DNA from: Hygrocybe punicea
Taxonomy: Eukaryota > Basidiomycota > Agaricomycetes > Agaricales > Hygrophoraceae
Assembly (NCBI GenBank): GCA_963556145.1
Contig: OY744473.1
Coordinates: forward strand, 2,728,001-2,792,000
Length of the DNA stretch: 64,000 nt
Reading direction: 5' to 3'
The position numbers and the translations under genes are program-made. Below the pieces are notes generated by a model that saw nothing but the letters and a program-made list of their open reading frames with translations, made no database searches and had not been told where the DNA came from. This document shows, piece after piece, positions 55,157-64,000 of this stretch (position 1 is the stretch's first letter; each line of letters begins with the position of its first letter).

Positions 55157-57132
55157 TTACGTGTCCATTTGGGAAAAGTCAGGCATACGACGGTGCATTT
55201 TCTCCAGCTCCTTCTGAATCCAGCGCTTGCGAAGGCTCTCCCTCTTGATATCAAGGTATGTTCGTGCCATCTGTATATCAGCCACAACGTCAAATATAGC
55301 AAGTATTGAATCGTCATTAAGGTTGACCACGGGTACAGGTTTACCCATGGTTTTTAGGTCACGGGTGGCGCGGGTACGGGTACGGTTGCCAAATTTGGCA
55401 CCCGCAACCAAACCGTGACCCGTACCCGCGACACCGCGGTTTTCGATGGGTTGGTGACAACAACAGGGCTACGTGCCCTCAGGTACATTTCTTTTGTATT
55501 TGACATTAAACTGACTATCTTTTCTTAGATAATATTGAATTACCATACCACCACGAAAACCCCAACCCAAAACCCCACGCCCACAAGAGGACGCGTCTAA
55601 ACGCATCCCAGACCGCAATCCCACAACGCCGGCACCAACGCCCAGCCAATCGGGCACCAATACCAGCTCAAAGCCACGATGCCACTGCCAAGAAGTCGCA
55701 AGTGCGAGCCTGCAGCCTAACGGCGTCGAAACGCGGGCCAATGTGTATGCGAAGATGGCGGCAGCAGTCAAGCGGCCTGTGGCAACGCAAACGACGTGGA
55801 ATACCATAGCAAGGACGGTGACGGTGATGGGGACGACAACGCGGATAGGACGAGGTGGACGTGGACGACGAGGGCCCGAGATTATGACGACGAGGGCCAG
55901 GGCCAGGATGACAATGGACGACGGCCATGATGATGACAGCCAGAACGATGATGGCCAGGACGACGATGGCCACAATGATGGCGGCTGGGACGACAACGGC
56001 CAGGACCATGACAGCCGGGACGACAACGGCCAGGACAATGACGGCCGGGGTGACGACGGCCACAATGACACCAGCCGATTGGCCAACGGTGACGAGGTCA
56101 GCAACGACGCGACGTGGGACAAGGATGGGCCAGGGAATGAAGGGCCATGGGGACTGTCAACAATGTTGACAGAACCATGACCCCCCCTCAAATGACCTCG
56201 TGAACCGCGTCAGCCACATGTCAATTGACATGGTGAGGCATTCGCGAGGCTGACAATGACCAGGACGGAACGAGCTCCCACCACAGACCTGTAGCACCCG
56301 CGGGTCGTACGGTTCGTGGCGGGTGCTACCCGTCACGGGTACGGTCTTCACAGGTGCGGGTATGGTATTGGCAAACCCAACCCATACCACACCCGTGGTC
56401 AACCCTAATCGTCATCGAGGTATTTTTCCACCTGCACCTTACGCCGTGCCTCACTCTTGATGTCATCGTCATCCACCTTGGTGAGTCGTTGCTGAGTGAA
56501 TTTTGCCTTTGACTCAGAGGCAGTGCGGATAGTTGCATTGATGGAGGACAATTCCTCTCCAATACGATTCAGGGCAGTTGGCCCTGTTATCTGTGAACGC
56601 TTGCTACTGCGAGATTCCCGTAAGGATGATTGTGAGGGTAAGATGAGGGATTCGGCTGGTGATTTACGTTTGGCAGACGGGACAGAATGGGATGGTGAGA
56701 CAGGGCGGGAAGAGGGTGGGAGAGGGCCGTCGCTGTCAATGGGAAACCCGTTCCCACTATTGACCCTAGATCCACCAGCATTCACATCGCCATCTGAGAG
56801 ACGGGCATCATCAGTAGCTCCTGAAGACGACGATGAGCTATTGGAGCTCATCTGCAGCACTTCATGGCTTGTCTGACTGTTCTCTCGGTAGACACTCTTT
56901 CCTTTTGCTTGGGATGGCATGAGAGTGAGCATATCCTGATAATACTTCCAGCCTGAAGTACGAAAAGCGGCCAACTTTGGGTTTTTCTGGGAAATAACTC
57001 GATACAACATTATACGGTAAAAAAACTGGACAAATACCTTAATATACTCCTCCCACACAGGCCGAGTATGCTCATCAATGTTGAGACCATGTGCAGGATC
57101 CCATGGCAGCCCAGATTGATGGGAAGCTAACT
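55157..57132 (-). pseudogene. Harbinger Myb/SANT-like gene, truncated and split
   Basis: On the minus strand: SGLPWDPAHGLNIDEHTRPV with WEEYIK (57120-57040), a short intron (GTATTT...), KNPKLAAFRTSGWKYYQDML with MPSQAKGK, a Ser-rich linker, KRKSPAESLILPSQSS, then RRKVQVEKYLDDD at 56416. The hAT-type MITE follows, and the frame resumes at 55309 as SILAIFDVVADIQMARTYLD, ending at 55157. Joining across one copy of the 8-bp duplication gives ...YLDDDSILAIF in one frame. The N-terminus is cut at 57132 where the 39-bp repeat begins, so the gene cannot start normally. Confidence 0.7.
55318..56407. mobile_element. 1090-bp hAT-type MITE with 8-bp TSD ATCGTCAT
   Basis: Left end TAAGGTTGACCACGGGTACA; right end, read inward, TAGGGTTGACCACGGGTGTG. 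ATCGTCAT on both sides (55310-55317 and 56408-56415). GC-rich interior with GACGACAACGGCCAGGAC minisatellite units (55920-56060) and ACATGTCAATTGACATGG at about 56216. No transposase. Inserted in the Harbinger Myb-like gene. Confidence 0.9.
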
Positions 57133-57357
57133 TAGAGCCTGTTCGGTATCAAAGTACTGGGCCTAGTATTTCCAACATTTTCGGACTTATGATAACAACA
57201 AAAATTATTTCAATATTTGAGTGGATATCAATATTATTTGGTGGCAAAAAATCCTCATCCGTCTCCTGTGTTATAGTGTAACTGCCGGCAGCCTGCCAAA
57301 AGGTACGCTACAAAATCACGGCAGGGAGCCTGACCGACAACGATTTCAAAAGACTCG

Positions 57358-59109
57358 ATGGCAATTTCCCTACGCCGGCGAAGCCTTACTCGTTTGCTCA
57401 TCATTCTAGGTCTTGGCCTTTGCGTCCGTCTATTTTTTTTTTCTTCAGCTTCAACGTCTTCCACAGTATCCTCTTTCCATCATGCTAAACATAATGATAT
57501 TCTGGAGCGCAATGTTCTGGAACGTGTTACACGCCCCGACAAGACTTTGAATGTTCAAAAACATAAGTTCCTGCAAGTTCGAATGGGCCGAGATGAAAGG
57601 GATGACCTACTCGGAGATATTGTGAGGAATGGGGTGCGAGACTACTGGGATCGATTTCAGAAACCATAGTAAGTGGACTTGCCTGCCCCACACGATGCGA
57701 TTTTTACCATCAACAGCATTGTCACGAAGGACACGTCGCGTATGGATGCGCAAAGCGTCTTGAGCGCCATCGATCAGCTTCTCTCCCTTAATGGCTGGGT
57801 TGCTGCGCTGTGTCCAACTCTCACTCGGCCGTTTGGGCAAAATAAATACGAACACGCTTACGACGACCTCGCTCGAGAGGACCACTTATACTACATAGCC
57901 ATAGTCATCCATTCCGCCGACCATTTTCTAGTTGACCAACTCGCAGTTATCGTCCAGATGGCAAAACGACTCGGTACTTTCAACCTTTTCGTTTCAATGC
58001 TCGATTATGATTCGACAGACTCTACTGCTACGCTTACGGATCTTTGCGAGGCAGTTCTTACTCTATTGAGTGTCCCATTCAGGATTCGTCGCGTACCTGC
58101 CATGACAGAGGATCCCGCCGCCGCATATTACCCCGTTGAGGAAGCACACATGCGCAACCTTGCTCTCGAACCACTCCGGGAGCTATACCAAAAACGTAAA
58201 ATCAAATTCCACCGTGTCATCTGGCTCAAGGGATTTACTTGTCCCAATGACATCCTGGAAACGATCAAGGTCAGCATCGCCAATGAGGCTGTGATGGTTT
58301 GCGGCATGGATTGGGCCGAGCATGACGGCTTTTTCATATTTTCAGACCGGTAAGCGGTATTGGATTGGGTCGACCATTTTGATAACCCATATGTGCCAAG
58401 ATGGCGTACACGAGATATCGACGGCGACCAATTTCGCCAATCCAAGTCGTCTTCTAAGCCGGACGCTGTCCCTCCCCGTAACAAAGCTGGCTCCGCTCGG
58501 TACGGTCAGCACCTGCCTTTCCAGGTATTCTGCTGTGAATCTGGGACACATGTCATAGATCCAGAGCAGTCTTACTATCAGGGTATCACGTATCGTGCTG
58601 GCACTGACTTCCATAATGTCTCCATACCCAACACTGCTCCCACCAGAGGTCCGGAGGCACCGTGTCTAGACAGCAGCCAGGCCTGGTTTTGTAGAGACGT
58701 ATGGGTTAACACCGCAAAACAAGCGATGAAAGAGCTCGACTCGGTCAATGAAGCTCCGACAAGAAAACGTGAACTGAGAGGTTCGCATGTTGTTATCCGC
58801 CGTCAGGCTCCTGAAATTGATGCCGACGCCAATGCTGGTTCTGACTATGATGCAATGCCCGACTCCGATGAACCCCTGGCCGAAGTCCCACCACGCATTT
58901 CCATCCCTAATTCGGACTTTCAACCAGCGCGGATACTCGTCAACCCTCGCTGTGTAACAACATACGCAGGGGTAAGCCATACACAGCTGGCCCTCGACTT
59001 ATTTGGTCCCGAGACAGAGATCGCAGGTCCGGAAGGAGGAATTGGTAAGTATGTCTTGGAGGATTGGGAAGGCGCTCCGGAGAGTTTTGTCTGTCAGGAG
59101 CAACGGTGA
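57358..59109 (+). CDS. CAP59-family (cryptococcal mannosyltransferase-like) glycosyltransferase
   Basis: Three exons, 57358-57668, 57717-58349 and 58401-59109, with 48- and 51-nt GT-AG introns; total 1653 nt, 550 aa. A short basic N-terminus and one hydrophobic segment (LTRLLIILGLGLCVRLFFF, residues about 10-28) predict a type II Golgi membrane protein. The luminal domain matches the CAP59_mtransfer family: YYIAIVIHSADHFLVDQL, LGTFNLFVSMLDYDSTDST, FHRVIWLKGFTCPNDILETI, MVCGMDWAEHDGF, then SDRWRTRDIDGDQF across intron 2, and ILVNPRCVTTYAGVSHTQLA near the end. Cryptococcal relatives act in capsule and cell-wall polysaccharide synthesis; the substrate here is unknown. An acidic insertion (DADANAGSDYDAMPDSDE) precedes the C-terminal motif. 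The ATG lies only 100 bp from the last transposon end. Confidence 0.85.
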
Positions 59110-59355
59110 AGGTCCTTTGGCTGACTTGTGAAGAATAATAAATAACCAGACAATCTTTTGCAGACAAACTGGGGGAAGGCAAGCAACAAAAACTCAGAGA
59201 CGCCTTAGTTTTTCTATCCATGAAGAACTGGAGCGGGAGGCGCAGGAAACGTAGAGCATTGTATATTATTACTCCTTGAAGGAATGTCATGTTTTTGCTT
59301 TCGGAACCTCTAGACACAAAGGTTAAGCATGCGGCTTGACGAGAAAACCCCACTA

Positions 59356-62300
59356 TCAGCGCTTATTGCCTCGCTTCTTACGCTGGAATCCTTTGAAAGT
59401 GGCCCCATCATCTGAATCATCATCTACGATGATCGCGGCAACCGGCTTCTTGGCTTTCGCCCTGTGAGGAGCAGAAGCATGTGAGCCAACTTGCCCACTT
59501 GATTGCAGGGTAAGTATCTCATCGGTAGTTGGGCTCGGGCGGTTATCGAAGTTGACCTCTTGGATTTTGATCTCCTCTTCAGAATCCAAAAAGAGAGATT
59601 GAGAATTCCGAGCTGGAGATTTATCTCGAAAACCTTCGGCAAGAACAGTTTGTTCGACCTCCATGTCGGAGTCATGGACAACCGCGGCTCGAGCTTTCTT
59701 GGGTCGTGCACGATCAGTCTGTGATTTGGAACATGGCTGTGCTGACTTTTGACTCCTTCCCGAATTCAGAGGAAGAGCATCGTTCGGAGGCAGAGAGTAC
59801 TTTCCTTTCCAGTAGGCTGATGCGATCCCATGAGCATTTCAATGGAAATCAAAAGATGTTCAGCGGCTTACTGGAGCCCGTGCCATAATCATTCTCTTCT
59901 GTGACAACTAGTTCAATAGATGGCCGAGATGCAACAACCGCCTTCTACACGAACTGTAAGAAACTGCTGGCACGATCTCATGGTTGACAAACATACCTTG
60001 AACTTCTTGAAGTTGGCCCTGAGCTGCCAATCCAGCTTCGAACTATTTTCCCTCGCTGCTCTAGGTTCTTTCTCCTTTTTGTACACATCCATCTCCATTA
60101 TCACCATAAAATTACCTCGAACATTTCTCTCATCTTCGAAATCTTCTAACAATGACCACATTGCCTGCTGTTCCTCTTGATTCAAATCGGGCTTCGATAT
60201 TTTGAGTTTGTTGAACTCGCGATCGAAAGAATCTTCAGTTTTTTTACCCTTTTTAGTTGAAGCGAGTGCTTGAAGAAATGCTTCGTCTCTGTCGGGTTTT
60301 CCGGTAGCAGCGCCCGAAATGGTTTTCGTTCCCTTGGCTGGTTTCCCCGCGATAGTGGTCGGCGCCACTGCATTCAAGTTCTCGACGGCGCGCTTCTTTG
60401 TGTTCGGCCTTGAAATGGTCTGAACTACCCTCTCTACATGCGACGCTTGAACCGCTTGAACCTCTGGATCGTCGCTACTCAGAACATCTGCCTTGCGTTT
60501 TGTCCGTTGACGGTCGGACAAGGATCTCAACGCTTGACTTTCTACCTCCTCTCTCACAACATGTGGTGCTAATGAGTTGCTGCCACCGCATGTGGTTTCC
60601 GCCATCGCTTGAGTCTGAGCAAAACTTTGGCTTGACCCTTCGTGGCTTTGAAGTCTGTCTCCAACAATGCGATCCGGGTCGCTCGCTTCGAATAACGCTT
60701 TAAACTTTTTCAGCGGTGGCTCATCCTCCGTCCTATCGCTAATGGAGAAAGGCTGTGAGGTAGCCGACTTGGCGGTCGTCCCTGCACGACGCTTCAGTCG
60801 TGACGAGCGAGGTGCTGGTGCCTAAATTCCCACAAAAATCATCATTTTAGTGTAAAACGGAATAGATGCGTAAATCAAAAAGACTAACAGTATAGTCGGC
60901 TACGGCGGAAATCGTTACATTTCCAGCAACTAATGGGAGGGCGTCAGAAACATCAGGTTCCGCATCGAGGATTGCCGATGGGTCGTCGATCCCAATGATT
61001 ACCGGCCTGCCTGCTTTGGCGCGCCTGGTTAATGCCTGAATGTGACCTCGAAGATTCAGTAGTTCCCCCGTATTGATAACAGCAATCGTGTTCGTACCCT
61101 GCGAGGAACCTCTGGCTCCGCTGATGCCCTCGCCGATAGATCGACTGAGTTGCCCCTGGACGATGCGCGGGAAATAGATGGCGTGGCTAATCGTCTTGAT
61201 TTACGCGAAGGACCAGCAATCTCAGAAGAGGGCAGTTCGTCCCGTGAAATTGATAGTTCATCTGGGTGTGTGTTCGGAACGTATTCTGGTAGAGAGGATG
61301 AAGACTCGTGGACAGCTAATTCAGATGGGATAGAGAAAATAATCGCATGTCAGCAAGTAAGCACGGAGCATAACCTTAAGACATTCACTTTCAGCGACAT
61401 CCGCAAAATTGGAGACGTCCAGGTTGACGACAGATTGGACAATAGTGTCGGCTGAGGTGAAGCGCAACTGGAAGCTTCAAGTGTTCGGTCAGGCACCAGG
61501 CATAAAACAGCAGTAGACATGACAACCTTCGCGCCTCATCAACCAACTCTTTCCAGACGTCCTGCCCGACTCCAGCTATCATAGCCTTCTCCTCTGCAAC
61601 AATGACCAAACCCTTGCCACGTTCAGCCATCTCTGTCACTCGCCTTTTCCCTTTTAAGAGTAGCTGATGAAATTTGGGACTCCCTCCATTAACATTGAAT
61701 CCCTCATATTCCCCTCCACCACCCACGACAATCTCCCTCAATTCCGGATCCACCTCCCTTCCCTTCTCACCAATGAATAAAAATCTATATCCCATAAACA
61801 TGCTCAATCGTTCCTCGTTTGGTTCCCAGACCTTGAATACTTTCAAATGCGGTGGAAGGGAAGGCGTGAAGGAGGGGCGGAACTTCGCGACAGGCGGTAG
61901 CACGAAAGATTTCTCCAGTGAGGTTCCATTTGAGAGCTCGTTGTCCATAGGGAGAGTGCCTAGACGGATGACCTCGCCTAACCAGTCCGACTTCACGAAT
62001 TGCGCGGCCAAAAGGAGAGAATGAGCGATGGAGAGACCTACAAGAAATGTCTGGGTAAGATGATGTGTGATATGAGGACCCAGGGTATGGACCATGTTTA
62101 CGCCTGATGTAAAGACTCACATGAGCTCTCGAACGAATATGCAAATGATTTTTAAAAGACTCGTCACGCACCAAGCTGAGCACATGCGTCTAGAGAGAAG
62201 ATGGGTTTTCCTCGACTAGCTTGGATGTAACAGCAAACTCGCAGCCATCGTACTCTGAAACAAAAAATCATCATAATTGTGATGAACCTTTGCAGTAGCG

Positions 62301-62752
62301 ACTCACAACAGGGGGATTCCAGCAACGATCTCGAGCGTATCACCATCTCGCAACTCTTGGGTCGCCGACGGATTTACGATAAGGGTCTCTGACCCTCGTG
62401 AGAGCTTCATTGCCTTGCTCTTGCTATTAAGCACCTCGAGTTTTGGAATGCTCAAGGGGTTGTTCTAGCATAATAACTTGAATGACATCGCAGAGGAAGG
62501 CATGGCGGACATACCACATCGTCTTGGGAGTAATTTCCAACCAAAAATTCGGCATGATCATGGGAGACCTTCTTGTGATTGACCACTAACTGGCGTTCCT
62601 TTCTGCCAAGCACATACTTCGTACTTGCTTTCAGGAGTTTCACCTCTATATTGGTTGAGTTGAATAAATTCTCGGATGAATATGCAGACCTTACTTTGGA
62701 AACCGACTTCTCCTGTTTCTTCACCGTCAAAGGGCCCAGAAATTAGCCACAT
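59356..62752 (-). CDS. nbs1: Nbs1 (nibrin) of the Mre11-Rad50-Nbs1 complex
   Basis: Exon 1 (62752-62725) encodes MWLISGPFD; a 79-nt intron (62724-62646) leads to the FHA domain, VKLLKASTKYVLGRKERQLV and NHKKVSHDHAEFLVG (62645-62515), continued after an intron by NNPLSIPKLEVLNSKSKAMK and GDTLEIVAGIPL. Then tandem BRCT: RVCCYIQASRGKPIFSLDAC, THHLTQTFLVGLSIAHSLLL, WEPNEERLSMFMGYRFLFIG (to about 61540). An exon with NTGELLNLRGHIQALTRRAK follows (about 61090-60895), then KKFKALFEASDPDRI, AFLQALASTKKGKKTEDSFD and NFMVIMEMDVYKK (60835-59990), and the C-terminal DDDSDDGATFKGFQRKKRG, the likely Mre11-binding end; stop 59356. Acts in double-strand break sensing and repair. Some middle exon borders are unresolved. 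Convergent with the glycosyltransferase gene, 246 bp apart. Confidence 0.85.
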
Positions 62753-62873
62753 ACTAGCAGCGTGCAGTTATGCAACCAACTGTATTCGACGCACGTGATG
62801 CGTTGGAAACATGATAACCCTTTATTATGTAATAACAGTAACTTTATGAGATAAAAAAAATTCTAAACGATAA

Positions 62874-64000
62874 TCATGAACTAGTTGTTCTCTGCCTATC
62901 AACCGCCGCCCACACAGCGTCTCGAAGTTCTGGGTTGGTGCGCAATATGCTTGCGATCTGGGCAGGCTGAAGAGCAGGTAATGACGAGAGGTCTTTGAAC
63001 GCAGCTAGATCTAGAACGTGGCTATTAGCAGAGGGCGTGGACTGTTCGGCAGATTGCGCGTCCAAGAGTACACGCGGATTTGCTGCAGGCTGTGCAAGTG
63101 GACTACCATTGTACGAGGAATAACTCCATGGCGAGGCTTGCGAGGTAGCTCCGCCCAGATCAGAGGACTGGTCGGATGTAGATACCTGGTCTATTCGACC
63201 GATATGTGATACGCCGTCTGCGCTATGTGACGGATGCCCTACGGAGGATTCGGATGGACACAAGACGGAACCTGGCCGAGGGCCCGTGTAAGGTTGCTGC
63301 CATTGCAAATGAGCACGGTATTGAGTTGCGGTTTGATTGTACGGCTTGGAGGATATAGTTGCAGAGGGAGAGTCACGGTAGTAGCCATTGTATGAATCTG
63401 GCGGCAGCCGGAGGGTGTTTGAGAACCGATTTTCGCTTGTCTCAACTTGATACGCCCAAGTCCTGTAGTCGCGGCGCGGTTGGTAAGGGGTGTATGGCGA
63501 CAAAGTTCCATGAGTGAGAGACGGCGTTCCAGGGGCAGGAACGCGCTGAGTGGCAGCAGATACGGATGGGAAGGTCATCACGGGATGCGACGCTTTAGAA
63601 GCGGAGCGGTTTTTTTTTTTTTCCAAAAGAAAAAAAATAGACGGTACGTCAGCCCGAGACATTATTATGAGGTGAGTAACTTACGCCCCGGTTCCGGTGC
63701 AATTTCCGAAGGCTTCTGAAGCACAGTCTGACCATCTGTACTGCCGAACACGACACTGCCCCATTTGAACTCCCGCTTAATTCCCCTGTCCCACAAAACC
63801 TCGACAGACTTGGAAGCCTCGATAACTCGGATAAGTGACACTTCAAAGACCCCTGCGCTGACACGGATTTTGATCCGCGTCATTGGCGGCAAAGCGACCA
63901 GATCATTCCGAATCCGATCTTGCTTGGAAGCCTTCTTTGCAGCTGCAATCGCCTATGTGAGTGGCAGCAATACATCATCAACATTGGCTACAATTCTGAG
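62874..64000 (-). CDS. Unrecognised protein, C-terminal part (runs off the window)
   Basis: An exon beginning after an AG acceptor at about 63953 encodes a basic AAAKKASKQDRIRNDLVALP and a compact beta-rich segment (TRIKIRVSAGVFEVSLIRVI, VEVLWDRGIKREFKWGSVVF). A 92-nt intron (63684-63593), with an unusual A/T homopolymer stretch, separates the last exon. That exon is Ser/Pro/Tyr-rich and probably disordered (TPYQPRRDYRTWAYQVETSE), ending with a helical LQPAQIASILRTNPELRDAV; stop near 62874. The segment before the intron resembles a small Tudor-like or SH3-like barrel, but this is a guess from its pattern. Same strand as nbs1, whose ATG is 122 bp downstream of the stop. Function unknown. Confidence 0.6.

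Larger units (their letters stand above)
53316..57257. mobile_element. Second Harbinger cassette within 85-bp inverted repeats
   Basis: Outer inverted repeats 53316-53400 and 57174-57257 (tip TGAGGATTTTTGCCACCAAA). Inside each lies a 39-bp stretch GAGCCTGTTCGGTATCAAAG..., at 53580-53618 and 57135-57173, in the same orientation rather than inverted. Between them are a DDE transposase (+) and a truncated Myb-like gene (-), convergent as in the first Harbinger. CCTGTG precedes the left end and recurs 8 nt beyond the right end, so the target duplication is unclear. Confidence 0.6.

Noticed and set aside
61150..61455. 101-aa plus-strand frame
   Set aside because: Lies within the nbs1 locus on the other strand, with no domain; treated as a shadow of the nbs1 middle region.

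Overview
The window looks like a mushroom-forming basidiomycete nuclear genome (Agaricomycetes-type). The evidence is short GT-AG introns of about 45-60 nt, a CAP59-family glycosyltransferase, an Nbs1 (nibrin) gene, and transposon families typical of these fungi (Plavaka, DUF6570-type Helitrons, two-gene PIF/Harbinger, hAT, Tc1/mariner, TET/JBP cargo). No rRNA, tRNA or CRISPR was seen.

Layout. Bases 1-57.26 kb are an almost gene-free nest of transposons. From left to right: (i) a small Mug135-like gene split by a 2.6-kb non-autonomous Helitron (790-3424), which itself holds a foldback element. (ii) A Plavaka transposase gene (3.9-24.4 kb) split by a 16.3-kb Helitron (4469-20738), itself split by a related Helitron in opposite orientation (9452 to about 16475). 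(iii) A Helitron 3' end containing a GGCCC-rich inverted-repeat element, which contains a complete two-gene Harbinger transposon (26994-30791). (iv) A 160-bp tandem array, a 1.54-kb hAT-type MITE with a perfect 8-bp target duplication (32864-34404), a decayed hAT transposase and a minisatellite. (v) A 9.96-kb transposon with about 415-bp inverted repeats (39444-49400), carrying a TET/JBP-type dioxygenase, a kinase-like pseudogene, an unknown nuclear-looking protein and a Tc1/mariner-type transposase. (vi) A 34-bp minisatellite, then a foldback arm split by another non-autonomous Helitron (51131-53165) that carries a complete foldback of the same family. (vii) A second Harbinger cassette (53316-57257) whose Myb-like gene is split by a 1.09-kb hAT-type MITE (55318-56407).

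At 57.26 kb the sequence changes abruptly to ordinary genes: a CAP59-like glycosyltransferase (+), then nbs1 (-), then the 3' part of an unrecognised gene (-). The last transposon end is only 100 bp from the glycosyltransferase ATG.

How the parts relate. The insertions form a stratigraphy up to four layers deep. Several empty sites can be read directly by comparing copies or by joining across one target duplication. The Helitrons show asymmetric terminal inverted repeats, T/T flanks and iteron-like palindromic repeats (Helitron2-like architecture). Their protein ends in a region resembling a ubiquitin-specific protease. The host Helitron has lost its Y2 tyrosines and P-loop glycine. The Tc1/mariner transposase keeps a full 325-aa spliced frame but has His where the first catalytic Asp is expected. 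The TET/JBP domain, by contrast, keeps its metal- and 2-oxoglutarate-binding residues. All gene models are by eye; exon ends without exact coordinates are approximate.
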